Shown: positions 1 to 14,000 of the stretch, in pieces
Numbering within the stretch: the stretch's first letter is position 1
Layout: every line of letters starts with the position of its first letter
NCBI RefSeq assembly: GCF_020382885.2
Contig: NC_058502.1
Location: forward strand, 11,249,950 to 11,313,949
DNA: 64,000 nt
Reading direction: 5' to 3'
From: Scatophagus argus
Taxonomy: Eukaryota > Chordata > Actinopteri > Scatophagidae
The notes under the pieces: generated by a model
The model's input: only the letters and a program-made list of their open reading frames with translations
Database searches by the model: none
What the model was told of the DNA's origin: nothing
Program-made: the position numbers and the translations under genes

Positions 1-2288
1 CTACTTTACTAGTGGAAGTGGAAGTGTTTGCCATGACAAAATCAGACAGACGTATTCCATGAAAAGCACCAAACCTAACATTATAAATTTACTCTCCTGT
101 CTGTGACTCTCAGCCTAAAGCCCATTTATATATGAATCCAGGAGTTTTTAGAAAAACTCTACTAAAACTACGGACCTGGATTATTTTCAGTGGTGGAGAT
201 ACACACAGCAGTCAATATTTTTATATATATTTTTTATACATGTGATCTTATGCTGAGGAGCTGCAATTTTTATTTTTATTCTTATACTCTTAATCTCTTG
301 TTGATTGTGCTGCTGTAACATAGACAAAACAACTTCTTTCTCAAGGGACCAATAAAGTCTTCAAGAAGTTCTCATGGCATCTCATATACAGTATGTCAGT
401 GTTAACATGGTCACTTTAATCAGATCATTTTGTCATGAGGCAAATTAAAATGAATCTAAGACAGAAGAGAAATAAAACTCAAACAGGGTTTCAGATGTTG
501 CACATTTGTTACAGATATTTAAATTGGTTTGAGTTGTTGGCCTGCTGACCCTGCACACCTGCAGCCTTTCGACTGACTGGTAGTTATTGTACCAGCTGGT
601 CTGAATGGAAATGTTTCCTGCATTTAGCGCGCACACACACACACATACACACAGATTGCTGCTCTGTAGACGTTTTAAACCATGTTTGCATGTTTTCAAA
701 GCTGGCTACGCACTTTTACAATGGAAATGTTTGTTTTTCCAGAATAGCAAGCTGGTACTGGCAATCTTGGGTTCCCACTGTATGATTATCTTATTGAGTG
801 ACATACTTTTCTTCAGGGCAGCATACAGAGACAATTAGGGTATATCTGCTTTTCCTCCAAAGTGCAGATACTAAACCCAGATGAATGCTGCGCTTTGTGC
901 GACTATTGTTAACTGTGAAATGTGAAACTTGCTTCAAATTGATGTGAAGTGGTGTGCAGTTGCATTAAAGGGCCACCTGATTTTGCAGCCCTGTTAAGTG
1001 TCCTGTGATTCACACTTTCATTGCACTTGAGGAGGATACCATGGCAGAGGATTGCCTGTGCTCTGCTGGTCCTAAAGGTCTTGGGATGGCAGTCCACACA
1101 GCACAGAGGCGAGGCGGGAGACACCCCTGGGACAGGCTGTCAAAAACAACCGTGGAACTTTCTCACACTGTAACCCAGTATTCCCAGGGAAAGGCCTTTG
1201 AGAGGGGGATCGTTTCCTCAACAACTACACCACTTTGCTGTGCCGCTCCGGAGGAAGTCGAGTTCCTGCAGCTCCAGCTAAACAGGGGCCCCCGGACTCA
1301 AGCTGGGACCTGTGCAGGTTGCTGGGTGAGACAAGCAGAGCTGCTCAATGGAACCTCACATGTCTCAATTACCTGAAATATCAAACAGCACATAAGAGGG
1401 TGGTTGACTTGTTTATTTGACTTTGGCGGTCAGAAAGATATCTGGCAAGACTCTGAGATATGGAAAGAGTGATGTTTGAGGAAAGCTGGGTCATTTGTCG
1501 TCTGAGTGACTTATCTCTACCACAATTCATCACTCAAGGAAGTTCAATTCTGTGCTGCACAATGAAGCCAGATAATAATGAGCAAAGAATAAATCGTGTA
1601 CAGCTTTTGAGGCGAAAGAAAGTTCAGCTAAAACAGAGCTTTGATGCGGCTGTGATAATAAAGGATACTGTCTGGGTTCGCTTACTTAAGATTCGTTTTG
1701 ATTCTGAGGTTACGATTTTTCCTTTTTGGCACAAAAGCACTTACACAAGTTTAGAATAGGTTATTTTGTTAGGCTACATTTTGACCTGCAGTCGTGACTT
1801 ATCATGTCACCATCACAGGAGGGTTTGTCCAGAAACAATGCAAAGAGCTAACAAACACTGACTCCTGACAGTTTTTCAAAGGCTGTATGCGACACAGGGG
1901 GGAGCTGCTTTTGTCATGATAACTACGACACTGAACTGCTGACATGCACAGAGCATGGAGGGTCTCAGTGAAAAAGAGTGCTTTGCAGACAAGGGGGAAG
2001 GGAGAATTCAAACAAATATACAAGAATATGGAAACTTCAGAGCCGTGTAATGTTACAATGCATCTACACATGCTCCATAACCGCACCCAAAGACTTCAGA
2101 GGTCTGATTTACATGAAAAGCGAGGATCAGTGGAGGGGTGGCAACATGATCACTTACCAAACTATACTGCCTTTTTACTAACCCTGTCTGCCCCCACCCC
2201 TGGAAACTCCAACCCTATATTGAAATGGCCTGATTGTCAGCAGACCGGCCTGTGAGTTCTGCAGCTCTTTGATACCAGGAATTGGGGT

Positions 2289-2314
2289 TGTGTGTGTGTG
2301 TGTGTGTGTGTGTG
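2289..2314. repeat. (GT)n microsatellite
   Basis: About 13 dinucleotide units. A facing CA run lies 150 bases away at 2464-2492, so the two could pair as an inverted repeat. Confidence 0.9.
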
Positions 2315-2461
2315 AAGGAGGAGGGGCGGGGACATGGCCACAAAAGCCTTCTGTTGCAGTTTGGGAGTGGGGTTACCTGAACCGCTCTCTGCGGTGGGGT
2401 CTAATTTCACTTGATGCATGTGCATGCATACACATATGCATGCACAGCCAAGTGCAAAACT

Positions 2462-2463
<2 letters not shown>

Positions 2464-2492
<29 letters not shown>
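2464..2492. repeat. (CA)n microsatellite
   Basis: About 14 dinucleotide units, the complement of the GT run at 2289-2314. Confidence 0.9.
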
Positions 2493-2493
<1 letters not shown>

Positions 2494-3373
2494 GCTGTTG
2501 CAGGAGTTTGAGGGTTGAGGAGTGTGCATGTGATTCCTCAGGGGACAAATGAGTTTTGTTTGTCAAGCATTCAGAGCACGACACCAGGACAAAAGCAGCC
2601 ACATAACCAAAGTACTGGGTGACAGATAGCCATTGTTCTGTAGGAAATGACATCGACTAGCTGCTGGAAACAGACAAGGATGTTTCCTGCTAAGTAAAAA
2701 GTTGTTGTTTTTTTTTTATATGTGAACTCATTCTTGGTGGGAACACATTTAGCAGCCAGTTTCACAGCTGCTGCACCTCTCTAAAGCACTGAAAAAAAAA
2801 AAAAAATCAGCACGTTTAAATGAAAATGTGGGAGTAATCACTGGCTGCTACAGCTCTAAATGAGTCTATATAAATAGTCCCTCACGTGTTCAGTGAGCAG
2901 TGACGTATGACAGATTAGAGACCCAAACAGTGTCTATGACTCTGTGAGACACTGATCGTTGAATAGCAAGTTAATATATTAATCAAAACCAAGTCTTACA
3001 ATGGTGTGACAACACGCAGAAGCAAAGGGTGTGAGGTGAAGTGTGTTTGTTTGTGAAGGGAGTGGCGGGAGAGGAAACCAACCTAGAATTACATCGACAG
3101 GAGGTCACAAAGTCCAGCGGCTCAGAGACATAAAAGAGACACCTCAGGAAACAAAAGCTTCAAAGGTGCATGATCTACAAGAGGCTGCAAGGCTGGACCC
3201 TCCCTGCTCCTCAGACAATCTCAATGACAATATGCTACATAATTAATTTTCCTCATCAGAGCTGTGCCCGGTCACACCTACAATCTCTCTCTCTCTGACC
3301 ACGGGGATAAGATTACTGATTAATGGTGCTGAGTGACCCTAAAGAGTCACACTGCGCTTCACATTCAGTTAAA

Positions 3374-3485
3374 TTCTTTTTTTATTTATATAGCACCTTT
3401 TACAATCAAAATTGTCCCTAGGTGCTGTACAGAAACCCAGAGCCTGAACCCCCACGAGGACAAATTGACAGGAAGTTGTCAAAGG
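3374..3485. repeat. Teleost dispersed repeat fragment (tail-like, stem of 'tatatagcacc' type)
   Basis: The stretch has the word order of a repeat very common in fish genomes: a T-rich run, 'tttatatagcacc', 'caatcaaaattgtc', 'ggtgctgtacagaaaccc', then 'agagcctgaaccccc'. The class is not certain from this fragment. It lies downstream of the ccar1 3' end. The identification rests on recalled resemblance, not a search. Confidence 0.5.
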
Positions 3486-4717
3486 ATGCACAATGCAGTA
3501 GTTAAATAGTAAAAAAGCAAAGTTATCCCAACAGTAATTGAAAAGTTAGCTCTTAACAGCTGAAACCTACAGATATTGGTCCACCGAGGACATCTGGGGA
3601 GCAGACAGATATGTCAATATTTGAACAGAAAGGAATGGACTAAATGGCAGACGTGTCACTGGTTTTTGTTAATGCTTTAGCACGGAACATCCGACCGAAA
3701 CCCAGTGTTAGTGACTAAGAAATACTAGAAATAATCTACTTTTTAATTTTAGAATGGAAAATCACACAAGGTTTATAAAACCATTAAGTCACCCTGCCAA
3801 AGATAAAAAAAAATAAAAATTGTTAGAGGACATGACCCCAGTGTCCTCTATGGGGATGACAGGCCTACCTCACATGAAAAACAGCTCGTATCTGTTTTGT
3901 CCTGACCCCGATTGTGTTGCTCAGAATTATTTTTGACTTAATAGGCCTTGTTCACAGTAGACATTATTATCACAGCATTAAATAACAGGTGGGAAAAAAA
4001 AACCAAAAACATAGACTCCGTGTAGTGTTAAAAATGAACCACTTTACTCTTGCACAAGACATCCGTAGAGCACATTTTCAATAGAAAAATAAAATTGCCT
4101 GCTTTGGAGCACATTCGAATGTAATTGTGCCTCTTTACTAGAACAAGCCAAACCAAAACACACAGTTCAGAAATGGATTTCAAAGAGTTCATGTCTCTTT
4201 GCAGCAAAGATTCCTCCAGAAGAAAACACAATCATTGAGCTTATCTTTTGGTTCGTGTGTAGTTTCCTTCGTCAGAAAACGAGATGCTTGTCACAGTAAA
4301 ACATGAAATTCTGAACTGGCAGTGCAGCAGTTGGTGGATATAGTCAGAAGGTGCAGACAGGGAAAAGGTCCAAGAGAGGCAGGAACCATGCATAGCCATA
4401 TCTTTGAAAAAACAAAACAAAAACAGCAGAAACCACTTAAATCAGCAAAATAAAAAAAGAACTACAAACTGAAGGTGTTTATTGAACAGTTGTGGTTAAA
4501 CAGCAGATTGGGACAATTTACAAAGAAATTCTGTGTGAACCACATGGAACCCGTTCCCATCCTTTACCATCCAAATTAGTTTCTTTTAAATATAGCTGTA
4601 TTTAATGAAATCTCTCGCACATAAATAGCATCATTATTGCTCATTAGAAAAAAACGAAACTCTCAAACAACAAAGTACAACTCGCACATACTGGCTTTCA
4701 AATCTACAATGTGGCAT

Positions 4718-4723
4718 TTTATT
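4718..4723 (-). terminator. ccar1: Candidate ccar1 polyadenylation signal (AATAAA)
   Basis: On the minus strand an AATAAA hexamer lies about 320 bases past the ccar1 stop codon. A second AATAAA is seen near 4478, so the real end of the 3' UTR could be either or further on. Confidence 0.35.
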
Positions 4724-5045
4724 GGCCAACAACGCTAAAGCAATGGCAAAATGTAATGTTAGCAACTGAAATTACTTAAAACTACTGAAAGTTAGCATTC
4801 AAAATTGTCAAGACTTAAAATTATTCTAAGTAAGAAAACTAACTCCTCAAACAAATCTATTGTACACAAAAACCGAAGGCAAATTAACACAAGGGAACTA
4901 ATTCAATAATTAATTTTACATGTACCTGGGAGACAACAGGTCCAGATAAAAACCGCCAAATTATGCTTATTATGTTTAGTGAATATTTACAATTTTTAAG
5001 ATAATCAGTGTTATAGATTAGCTTAGTTTATCTTAAATGCGTCAT

Positions 5046-8000
5046 TCATTCGTCAGCGCCGTTTGTTTGAGATGTCTGAATGTGATCGCCAGCGACGTCA
5101 GACTCATCTCCTTCTTCATCCTGAAAAGGAAATAAAAATGATTAGTGAATAAATCCCCTTTCACACATTTATCCCTTTACATTAACCTGGTGGCAATTCA
5201 TCACGCTGCTGTCACGTCTGAACAAGCACCCTGGTCACGTGTTTAGGCAGAGATTGGCTGATGATAGTCAAGCTGCACAGCTTGTGTCACTCGTATGAAG
5301 CAAGTCTGAAAACAAGGGTGCACCAACTGATTAGCCAGCGCTATTTTCCAATATTCCTTCTAACTAATTTGATCAGTAATCTCTATAAATCAGATCTGTA
5401 GGGCTGATCAGATAAACACAAGAGATTCAAGTTTCTCTATGTGTCGCTAAAATACCACAGTGTACCGCCGGGCTCAAACAGCATCCCGTCATCACTGATG
5501 TCATCTGTGGCCAAATGGAAACAGAAAATGTGTTCATAAAGGACAGATTCTCTCTTGGCAAATGACGAACTTAACCGAGCGCTGACAACATCGAAGCACA
5601 TCTTCTCATGCTATTACTGTAGTTGATGGCTGGCATTCAGCTCAAAGCCTACAAGAAATATGAAGATTTTGAAATGTTCCCTTTGTACTGGTCCATCAGT
5701 CCTCTCAATCACATACTATTGCTGGCAGGAAATCACAAATATGTTTCACTGGTTAAACCAAGAAGGCAAATCTGTATTAAAACTGGTGTGAGGAGAGCTG
5801 GCTAGCAGTTGGTGAGCAACAGGTGCGCCCTGCAGTGTGTTTGGCTGAGGGAGCTAACAGGTAATGGACTGAGAGTTTCCATACAAAGGAACACGAAACC
5901 GTGAACTGCAGTTTAAGATGACAACACAAGTTCACAGTAAAACAAATGTACTGAAGTACTTCAGCTGACTATGGTCTGGAAGTAAAAGCTCAGGGCAAAA
6001 AGACCTCAGAACAAAAACTGACACAACTGAGACTGATGATACTAAAGTAAAGAAACAACATTTTGATGGGTGAACAGCATTGGTTGATGCCATTTCCAGA
6101 AAGTGATGATCCCATTTGTAGCATCCATAACACACAATGTGTCAGAGCTTGTGTCAAATGAAGAAAACCACTTGGCTGGTGACATCACTGGAGCCTGACA
6201 AAGCAGTTTGACACTTTAGAGGGTTGTGCAGATTAAGTGACAGACACATAACTGGGAAGTGTTGTGATGCACACTAGAAGGACATCTTAAATATGAAAAA
6301 CATTTGAAAACAAGTGTAAGAAAAAAGGCTAATTTAATTAATATTCTCAAGTCACAATACACTGTGACTCTCATGAAATGTTAAATATATAAATATCAAC
6401 TATGAATTAAAAAAAAAAAAACATGTCCCACAGTGGACACTGGAGACATATCTTCATCAATATGGAACTTTCATATAAAGTAGCAATTTCTTTAATATCT
6501 AGGATTTTACTACAACATATTACATAACAACACCTATATTTAGAAACGCCCTTTTTGAAAAAAGAAGAACAAAATCAATAAAAGCAATGATGCATAAAAG
6601 CATCTTGACTCCAGTCTTTAAAAGGCTGCTGTAAGTTTTTCTAGTCACCAGATGTCACTGTTTGGACATCTGGTGAGTTTGGAGCCCTGAGGCGTCAGCT
6701 CTCTCTTCAGCACAATCAGAAGGAAAAGTCCAAAGCTTCATAAGGCTTCATTCCTCTGTAATTACTTTACATTAAAGTCTTCAATCTTATTAGGCTGCAC
6801 GCAGTAACATTTCTGAATTCATTTCACCACAGCAAACATGAAACATGCTGAGAGACAGAGACTGGAAGATAAAATGGACTTAAAAAATATCAGTAATCAG
6901 TTTAAGTGTATAATATCTTGAGCTCTCTAAAACCACCACACTCTGGTTAGGCCCAATGAGACATCAACTAATTTGTTTTTCTGTTTTAATACCCCTACAT
7001 GGACGGCTTCCAGTGGAGTTTGGGTGAGCAGTTCTCGAGAAAGCTGGAAACAGAAATACTAGAGGCCAAGCAAACAGTCTGTGTTGAACAGGCATGTTTT
7101 GAATGGGCGGTGTACTGTTAGTCTTAAAATTCATCAGTGGCCCAGCCTGAGGGGTTTTGAACTTTTGCTGTTCTAGCTCTCCCAAATGATCGTATAAGTG
7201 AGTACCTCTTCTCAACTTCTGATCTCATGTCTGAATAAAGATGCACAGAACATTAACACAAAAGTCACCCGTGTCTGCATGATTAAATGCAACACACAGA
7301 CACATGAAAGCAGAAATGTTCTGTATTCCACACCTAAAAGGGGCTCATTTCTTTTAAAAAAGAAATTGCTCACCTTTTTCAGCACTCCCAGCAGCGTCTT
7401 AACGGAGGTCATCAAGGTGTTGGATGTTTTGATAATCTGGTTGTGGTACATTGTTTTCTGTTCCTCCACAGTCTTCAGAGTCTCCTCAGTTTGGCTCAGA
7501 GTGCTTTTCACCTCCTCCAGCTCCCTGGATAAGGCTTTGTTAGCTTGCTCCAACTGTGATTTCACCTTTGCATCTTCATCTGATATGAGACACGACAACA
7601 AAGTTACACGAACGATTAAGAGTAAACCTCAACATTAAAGAGCACATGAGAAAACATATGAGTGTGTTTGCAGCAATGTACCAGTCCACATTTCAACAGA
7701 AATCATGAAAGGAAGAATGCTGAATGATGCGAGACTGGGCGTCTTTGTAGCAAAGCTCAAATTGAGCCAGATCCTTGTCCAGATGGACTACTGGCACAGA
7801 GTGTAGCTTGCAACTCGTGAAATTATGAGATCATTTTCACAAGGTAAAAGATACATCGTAACACAATTCAGATCATACCAATTTTGGCATCCTGCACCAT
7901 GAGCTTCTGCTCTATCTCCTCTCGTGCTTTCTCACTCTTCTCCAGTTTCTGCATCATACTGCCGATGTCGACCATGGCTCCATTATACACTATCAGATTA

Positions 8001-11000
8001 CCAGACTCGCTGGCCTCTGACTGAGTACGAGCTTTTGGAGCAGGAAGCAGCCCCCTGTTACCTGACAGGAGAAAAAAAGGAAAAGTGTTTCATAAAACTG
8101 AAATCACTTGCAAGACCTGTCTGCCATGTATGTGAAACTTATTTTATGAATAGAACAGAATAGATTTTAAAATTGTACTAAACTGACTACTAAAGAATTA
8201 ACGGAAACAGTTTTAACCACAGAGAGCCATGTCAGCTCACCTATGAGATTTTCGATTTGAGCTTCATTAAAGGAAGGAATGGGTTCATCCCTCCCTCGGT
8301 CTGTCAGTTTACGGTAGTAAAAGGACTCTCTGACCACTGGTTTGTTCAACAGCTTCTTTATCTGGAGACAGACAAAAAAAAAATCAACATGACAGTTTAT
8401 TTGTATATTGAGTTCCTCAGACAAAAAAAAAAAGACAAAAACAACAGCAGGAAAGGAGCGAAAAAGCGCACAGATCCTGACACAAACCATGAGGCATTCT
8501 TAGGTTTGGGGTGCGTGTGTGTGTGTGTGTGTGTGTGTGTTCACCTGAGCACGGGATAGGTGCAGTCCCAGTGTATACAAGATTTCCTCCAAATCTCTCT
8601 CCAGCAAATAACCACAGTGGCTCTGGTCGAAGTAGACAAAAGCCATCAGCAGCTCCTTGTTGTGCGTGACCATCTGCTTCTTCTCCTGGTGTGACAGCAA
8701 CAACCACATTTACACCAACAACCATGTTAACACTACAGTAGTGTCTTTAGAACAAATCTACAAAAATAACAAACCAACCTTGTCTTTAGACGACCTCTCT
8801 TTTGACGACTTGCGGTCATCCTTGCGGTCTTTCCTGTCTCTGTCATTGGAGTCGTCATCATCCTTGTCTAAAAAATAAGAAAAAAGAAACAGATATAACA
8901 AGTTGGAGAGTGGAACAATGCTGAATGACTATAATGACAATACAGTGGTAATTTCTTTATTATTGCTTTGTGTGTTCAATGAATGCAACTGTAAGAAAAA
9001 ATTCAAAATCTCAAAAAGCCATATTTTTCCTCACTTAAGGTCTCAGAAACTGTGGAAAGGGTATCCATCACAGGTTCAGCGTGGTGCATGATTTCTCATC
9101 ATTGACCAACTCGTAAGGGAAAGTTCATAGTTCTGTTGTGTTTTCAGAAAAAGAGAGACTGCAGTACCATCATCATCGTCATCATCTGCATCTTCAGCCT
9201 CCATGGGGTCATATTCTTCAGCATTGGCTGTGCTGCCATCATCTTCATTCTCCTCTTCATCACGAGACGACTCCTTTCTCACAGCCTTTTCATCGCTCTA
9301 GTTTAAAGCACAAGTCACACAACTGCATGAAAACACAAATCGTTTGGGCAAATAACTGACTGAAAAGACCAGTTAGGATTGAGAGGCTTGCCTTCCTCTT
9401 CTCCTCCTCATCCTCTTTGGTCTTTTTTACTACTGGCTCTTCATTCTCTTCTTCTTTTTCCTTCTTTACGTCACGCTTTTCAGCCTCCTTTTTGGCTTTC
9501 TTTTCCTTTTCTTTCTTGTCGTCTTTGGCAGGAAAAGCAGCGAGGGCTTTATATATGCGGTAGCCAAAGTCCCTCTGTAGCATTTCATTGAACAGCTCAG
9601 CAAACAGGGAGACCTGGTTTGAGAGACATTAAAAATATTCAGTTGGTTTTATAGTACATGTGCATCTTTCATCTTTTCTGTAGCACAAAAAACTGCTGTG
9701 ACCAGCTATTCTTACCTCAAAAGAGTGCTCCTTGTTGTCCTCCAGTCTATAGTCCAGCAGCACACTCAGGGACATGACACTGCAGTCAAATTTGCCATTC
9801 TTGGCTGCCCAGTTGGGGTGTACAAGGATGGTAGGCTCATCAGGGAGGATGTAGCGTCTTTCTCTCCGCTGGCGCTCAAGCTCCTCCTGCTTCTTCCTTT
9901 CCTCCTCCTAAAAGAAAAGCACACTTCAGTTAAAAGAGTGCTTCACATGAAATATATAATAAATCTAAACTGACAAAACTACATTTCTCATGAACAACTG
10001 CACAGTTAACTTGAAAAATATAAGGAGACGTCCACCTTAATGTTGCCACAATGACAAAACTGTCACTAACACTATTACATTTCTCAAATAATTGAATCTT
10101 GTTGGTAAAATGATTGAATTAATACAATTTTCTATACCTCTCTGTCTTCCTCAGTGCGAGATGGCTCCTCTTCCTCAGGAATTTTACTCTCCGGTTTCTC
10201 AGGCTCTTTGGACTCTTCCACCTGCTCCTCCACCTTCAGCTGCTTGGTGAGGCGAGCTATCAGCTGTGACTTTAAGCCCTTAGAGCTCAGGGAACGGCAA
10301 TCAAGCTCCTTGCGCAGGTCGTTTACCTACATTTTTATGGCAGAGGTTCAAACATAATTCTAAGTTAATTCCTTGTCTGTTCTCCTAAGTCTAGCAGTGC
10401 TGAGACTTTCTCCATGAACCTCACCTTCATTGATTTCGGGTCAAGTTTAGCCCAGTGAGTGGGAGTACTAACGTCCTTCGATTCACCATCATCCTTCTCC
10501 TCTTCCTCCTTGACAGGAAATCATTAGGACAGAGACAGGCAGAAAGAGAGAAAGAGGTGGGATAGTAAACAGTCAGCAAACCACTCGAGGCCTGAGTGAA
10601 CTTTAAAGTTGATCCGTGCAAGAAGCAAGGTCACATCTGTCTTTCATTGTCTCGTCCTAGTGAGCTCTCGACTGTGTTTAAGTCCACTGCTACTGAAGCG
10701 TACACAGGGAAGCTCTCTAGCTCTTATAAAAACCAACAGAAATGACCCCCCAGCTGCCAATCAATCAATCTGTGGAACACAAAAAAAGGTAAAAATCAAT
10801 GAGAGGTGTGTCCAAAAGGTGTGTAGGTACATCAGGTGAACTGAAGCTGGTCTCCAAACGGAGTGAGGATAGGGTGGCCCTACCATGGTCTATGACTGGG
10901 GTACTTGGTATTACCATTTATTGGCTTTATACACCTATGTCAGATAGGAGCCATCTGTCCTTCTGTCCAACCAACTGCCCTGGAAAAACCAAACTCTACA

Positions 11001-14000
11001 TATAGTCCAAATGAGAATGTAGAATCCAACAACAAGAACATACAAGAAACAGGACTTGGGGAGGTTCTCTTTTCGAAGTCAGACAATATAAAATTGATGT
11101 GAAAAATCATAAAAACACACATTTCTATAACACACACGATTCACACGCAACTGACTCCACAGATTCCAGCGTAAAGAAATATTTCAGATTCCAGTGTTAC
11201 GAAAAAACACTGGCGCAAATTTGAGAAACTATTACACCAATTATCAAGCACCCAAAAAGGATCTTAAGAAAATATTGCATAAAATAATGCAGCAAAGAAG
11301 TCAGAATTAACATGATTACACCCAGATTAGTAACCAATTATGAGGTATCTGAGCTGCTGGAAGCTGTTTTATCAGTTGCGATCAGGGCCTACACAACACA
11401 ACCTAGTCTCACTGCTTCCACTGTATGTGTCTGCTGAATGTGAGGGAAGGTGGATGTGCTGATGGAGGAAGGGAGGAATTGGACCAAAGGAGAAGGGGAC
11501 AGGTGAGAGAGTAAACAGAAGAAGCCTAGGTGAGGTTTAGTGGAACAATAATCTGCCTGTGTTGGTGTCTGTTTGCGTGAATGGTGAGGTGTGCTTTGTG
11601 TCTGATGTATAACTGGGGTTTGTTTTTTTGTAATTCCTGTGCCTTCCTGTGAGAAGCGGAAATGAGAAGAGAGGGATTAGCGGTTCAGTGCCTGTTCTCC
11701 ATCCGCCTCCTTTCGTTCGGCCGACAGCTTCTCAGACAGCTGCTCCCGGAGTCGCCGTGACAGCACCTCCCACTCTGAGCGGGTAGGAAGACAATGCCAA
11801 ACATCCGGAAGAAACAAAACCACTGTCTCCACATGAGCAGGGACTGTCCGCCCCTTGTGTGTCTCCTCCGGCCGATGATAGCGAATCTCTGCAAAACGAT
11901 ACCTGTCGCAAAGGAAGAGGGTGCATTGGAAAGAAACATTCTGGTCAGGGCACAGTATAAAAGGCAAGCCTTGCTAGGGCGAGCCTTCTACAGCTACTCC
12001 CTCCCGTTGAGGTCACTAAATGATTGCACATATCATTGCAGTGACCCGTCTCCCATACAACACGCAGCATAGACACAAATGGACCCAGTCTGCAGCTCTC
12101 CAACTGTTGTCACAGGTTACGGCAGCCATATTGAGAAAGTTAACAGACAATCACATAAAATAAATCACAACCCCATATTCATCCCCATTAAAGCTTCAGC
12201 CAATTATGGATGAGTGTTCTGCATTTAACCTAGGATACACTTAACGCACTACATTAGGGTTGTGCGAAGAGAGACAGAATCAACAGGACAGTGAAAGCCA
12301 GTTAAATATGTAAGATATTTAACAGAGAGAAAAGAAAAAAATAAAGTAATGACAGTGTCTTCTGGTCCAGGCTACTGCTTCCAGCCACAGTCCATGCGTT
12401 TTTCATCACAATGAAATATGCATATATATGATGTATAGAGAGTGTGACAGAAAGAGAGAGCCAAGACGATAACACACAAAAGGCCAAAAATAACATTGCA
12501 CAAACACAATAAATAATAAAAGTAAATAATAGGTTGAAAATTAACAACATAATAATCATTAATATAAAAAAGAAACAAAAAATATCACCTCACATGTCCA
12601 GGATAAGATTTAGTATAGAGGTAGTAACATTATGTAGCATATTATATATACTCAATTTGCAATTTTGATACCAGCAGAGTTAACATGTCTAAACAAAAAC
12701 ACAAAGAGAATAACAAATATTAATGAGAATAAAAGCTCTTACCACTGAGTGCAGAGACTAAGGTCTATGCCTGTGAGTGCCTTGCAACAGCGTATGGCTG
12801 TCTTTATAAGGACTGAAGGGTCCCTCTCTGGGTCAGCTCCATCCAGAGAGGGAGACCAGTGACCACCAATGGCCATGGCCTCATCTTTACCTCTCATTCC
12901 CACCAAAAACTAAAGGACACAGACAGACAGACAGATGGGTACAAAAGAGAGCCAAAGAGAAGAATATGTTAGATAGAAATGGGAATGACAGTATGGAAAA
13001 GGAGTATGGAGCGTGGAACGACCAAAAAAGTGGACAGAGACAGAGAGAGAGTGAGAGAGAGACAAAAGGATCAGCAACATGTCCATAAAATCATACCTCT
13101 GAGGATCCACTAACAACAGAGAAAACACCGGGAGCCAACATCAGTCAAGATTGTTCCACACTGCAGGTACTCAGCAATGGAATAGGACAAGTCCATCATT
13201 GCAGCTCATGTACATGTTAGATGTATGGAAAGTGAGTCATGTACCTTAATGAGTCTAGCAGGATGTTGAAAGGAGTCTTTGACTTCTTGGGTGTCCTCTG
13301 CCAGAGCACATGACTTGTGATAGAGCTCCTCTATACTGGGGTTAGCAAGTAGCATCACCTGAAACATAAAGACAACACTTTTAAGTTATCCTTAAAGTAT
13401 TCATGAAAGGCTTTGTTCATGCTGGTGACATTCGAATTCTAAGTCAACTTTTAAATGCTGCGCAGGAATGTCTTGCATATAGTGTATATACATTCTATTT
13501 ACACCTGGCATTTCTGCACAGTTGCAGATAAAACTAGACTTATGTTATTAGTACAATACGACTAACAGAATTATTGATGGACACCGCAAGCTTGTTTAAC
13601 TGCACTGTAAACAGAATCAACAACTGCTCTTCTGTTGTATTTCTGACAAAAAAGCTGCTCACTGAGTGTTGTAGTATTAAAGCAGCCAAATCACCCAGAC
13701 TGAAATTTTAGGGATTACAAATTTAGCTTTAATCCTTAATATCTTTCTCCCAAATGCATCTCTGCATAGAGAAAGGTTTATGTTGCTAGAGAAAGACCCA
13801 ATGAAAGACCCACCAAATTATTAATATGTTTAACATGAAGAGTGAAATCTGTGATTGTTCACTGATTTATGCTTGGTATTGTTTGTAGCTCCACAACTTT
13901 ATACGCACCAAATCTTGTGCGTGTCTTGATGACAGATGACAAACTGATGCAGTGTATTTACACTGAAATTATACCTTAGCACTGTAGGTGTGGTTGGCAT

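Larger units (their letters stand above)
1..4700. other. Intergenic region, no supported gene
   Basis: I see no exon series with joined phases or recognisable protein here on either strand. The stretch contains CA/GT microsatellites (about 629-653, 2289-2314, 2464-2492), short poly-A/T runs and one dispersed repeat near 3380-3480. An isolated open frame of 123 codons at 1005-1376 has no flanking splice signals or familiar sequence that I could use. The left part may belong to the flank or an intron of a gene beyond the window; in human the gene beyond CCAR1 is STOX1, but nothing here supports it directly. Confidence 0.5.

Noticed and set aside
1005-1376. Open frame of 123 codons on the plus strand
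   Set aside because: No similarity I recognise, no splice-site support, and overlapping open frames on both strands. Probably chance.
2237-2653. Minus-strand open frame rich in Cys/Val and His/Thr
   Set aside because: Produced by translating the two facing dinucleotide repeats.
7198-7638. Plus-strand open frame of 146 codons
   Set aside because: Antisense to the ccar1 coiled-coil exon at 7374-7579.
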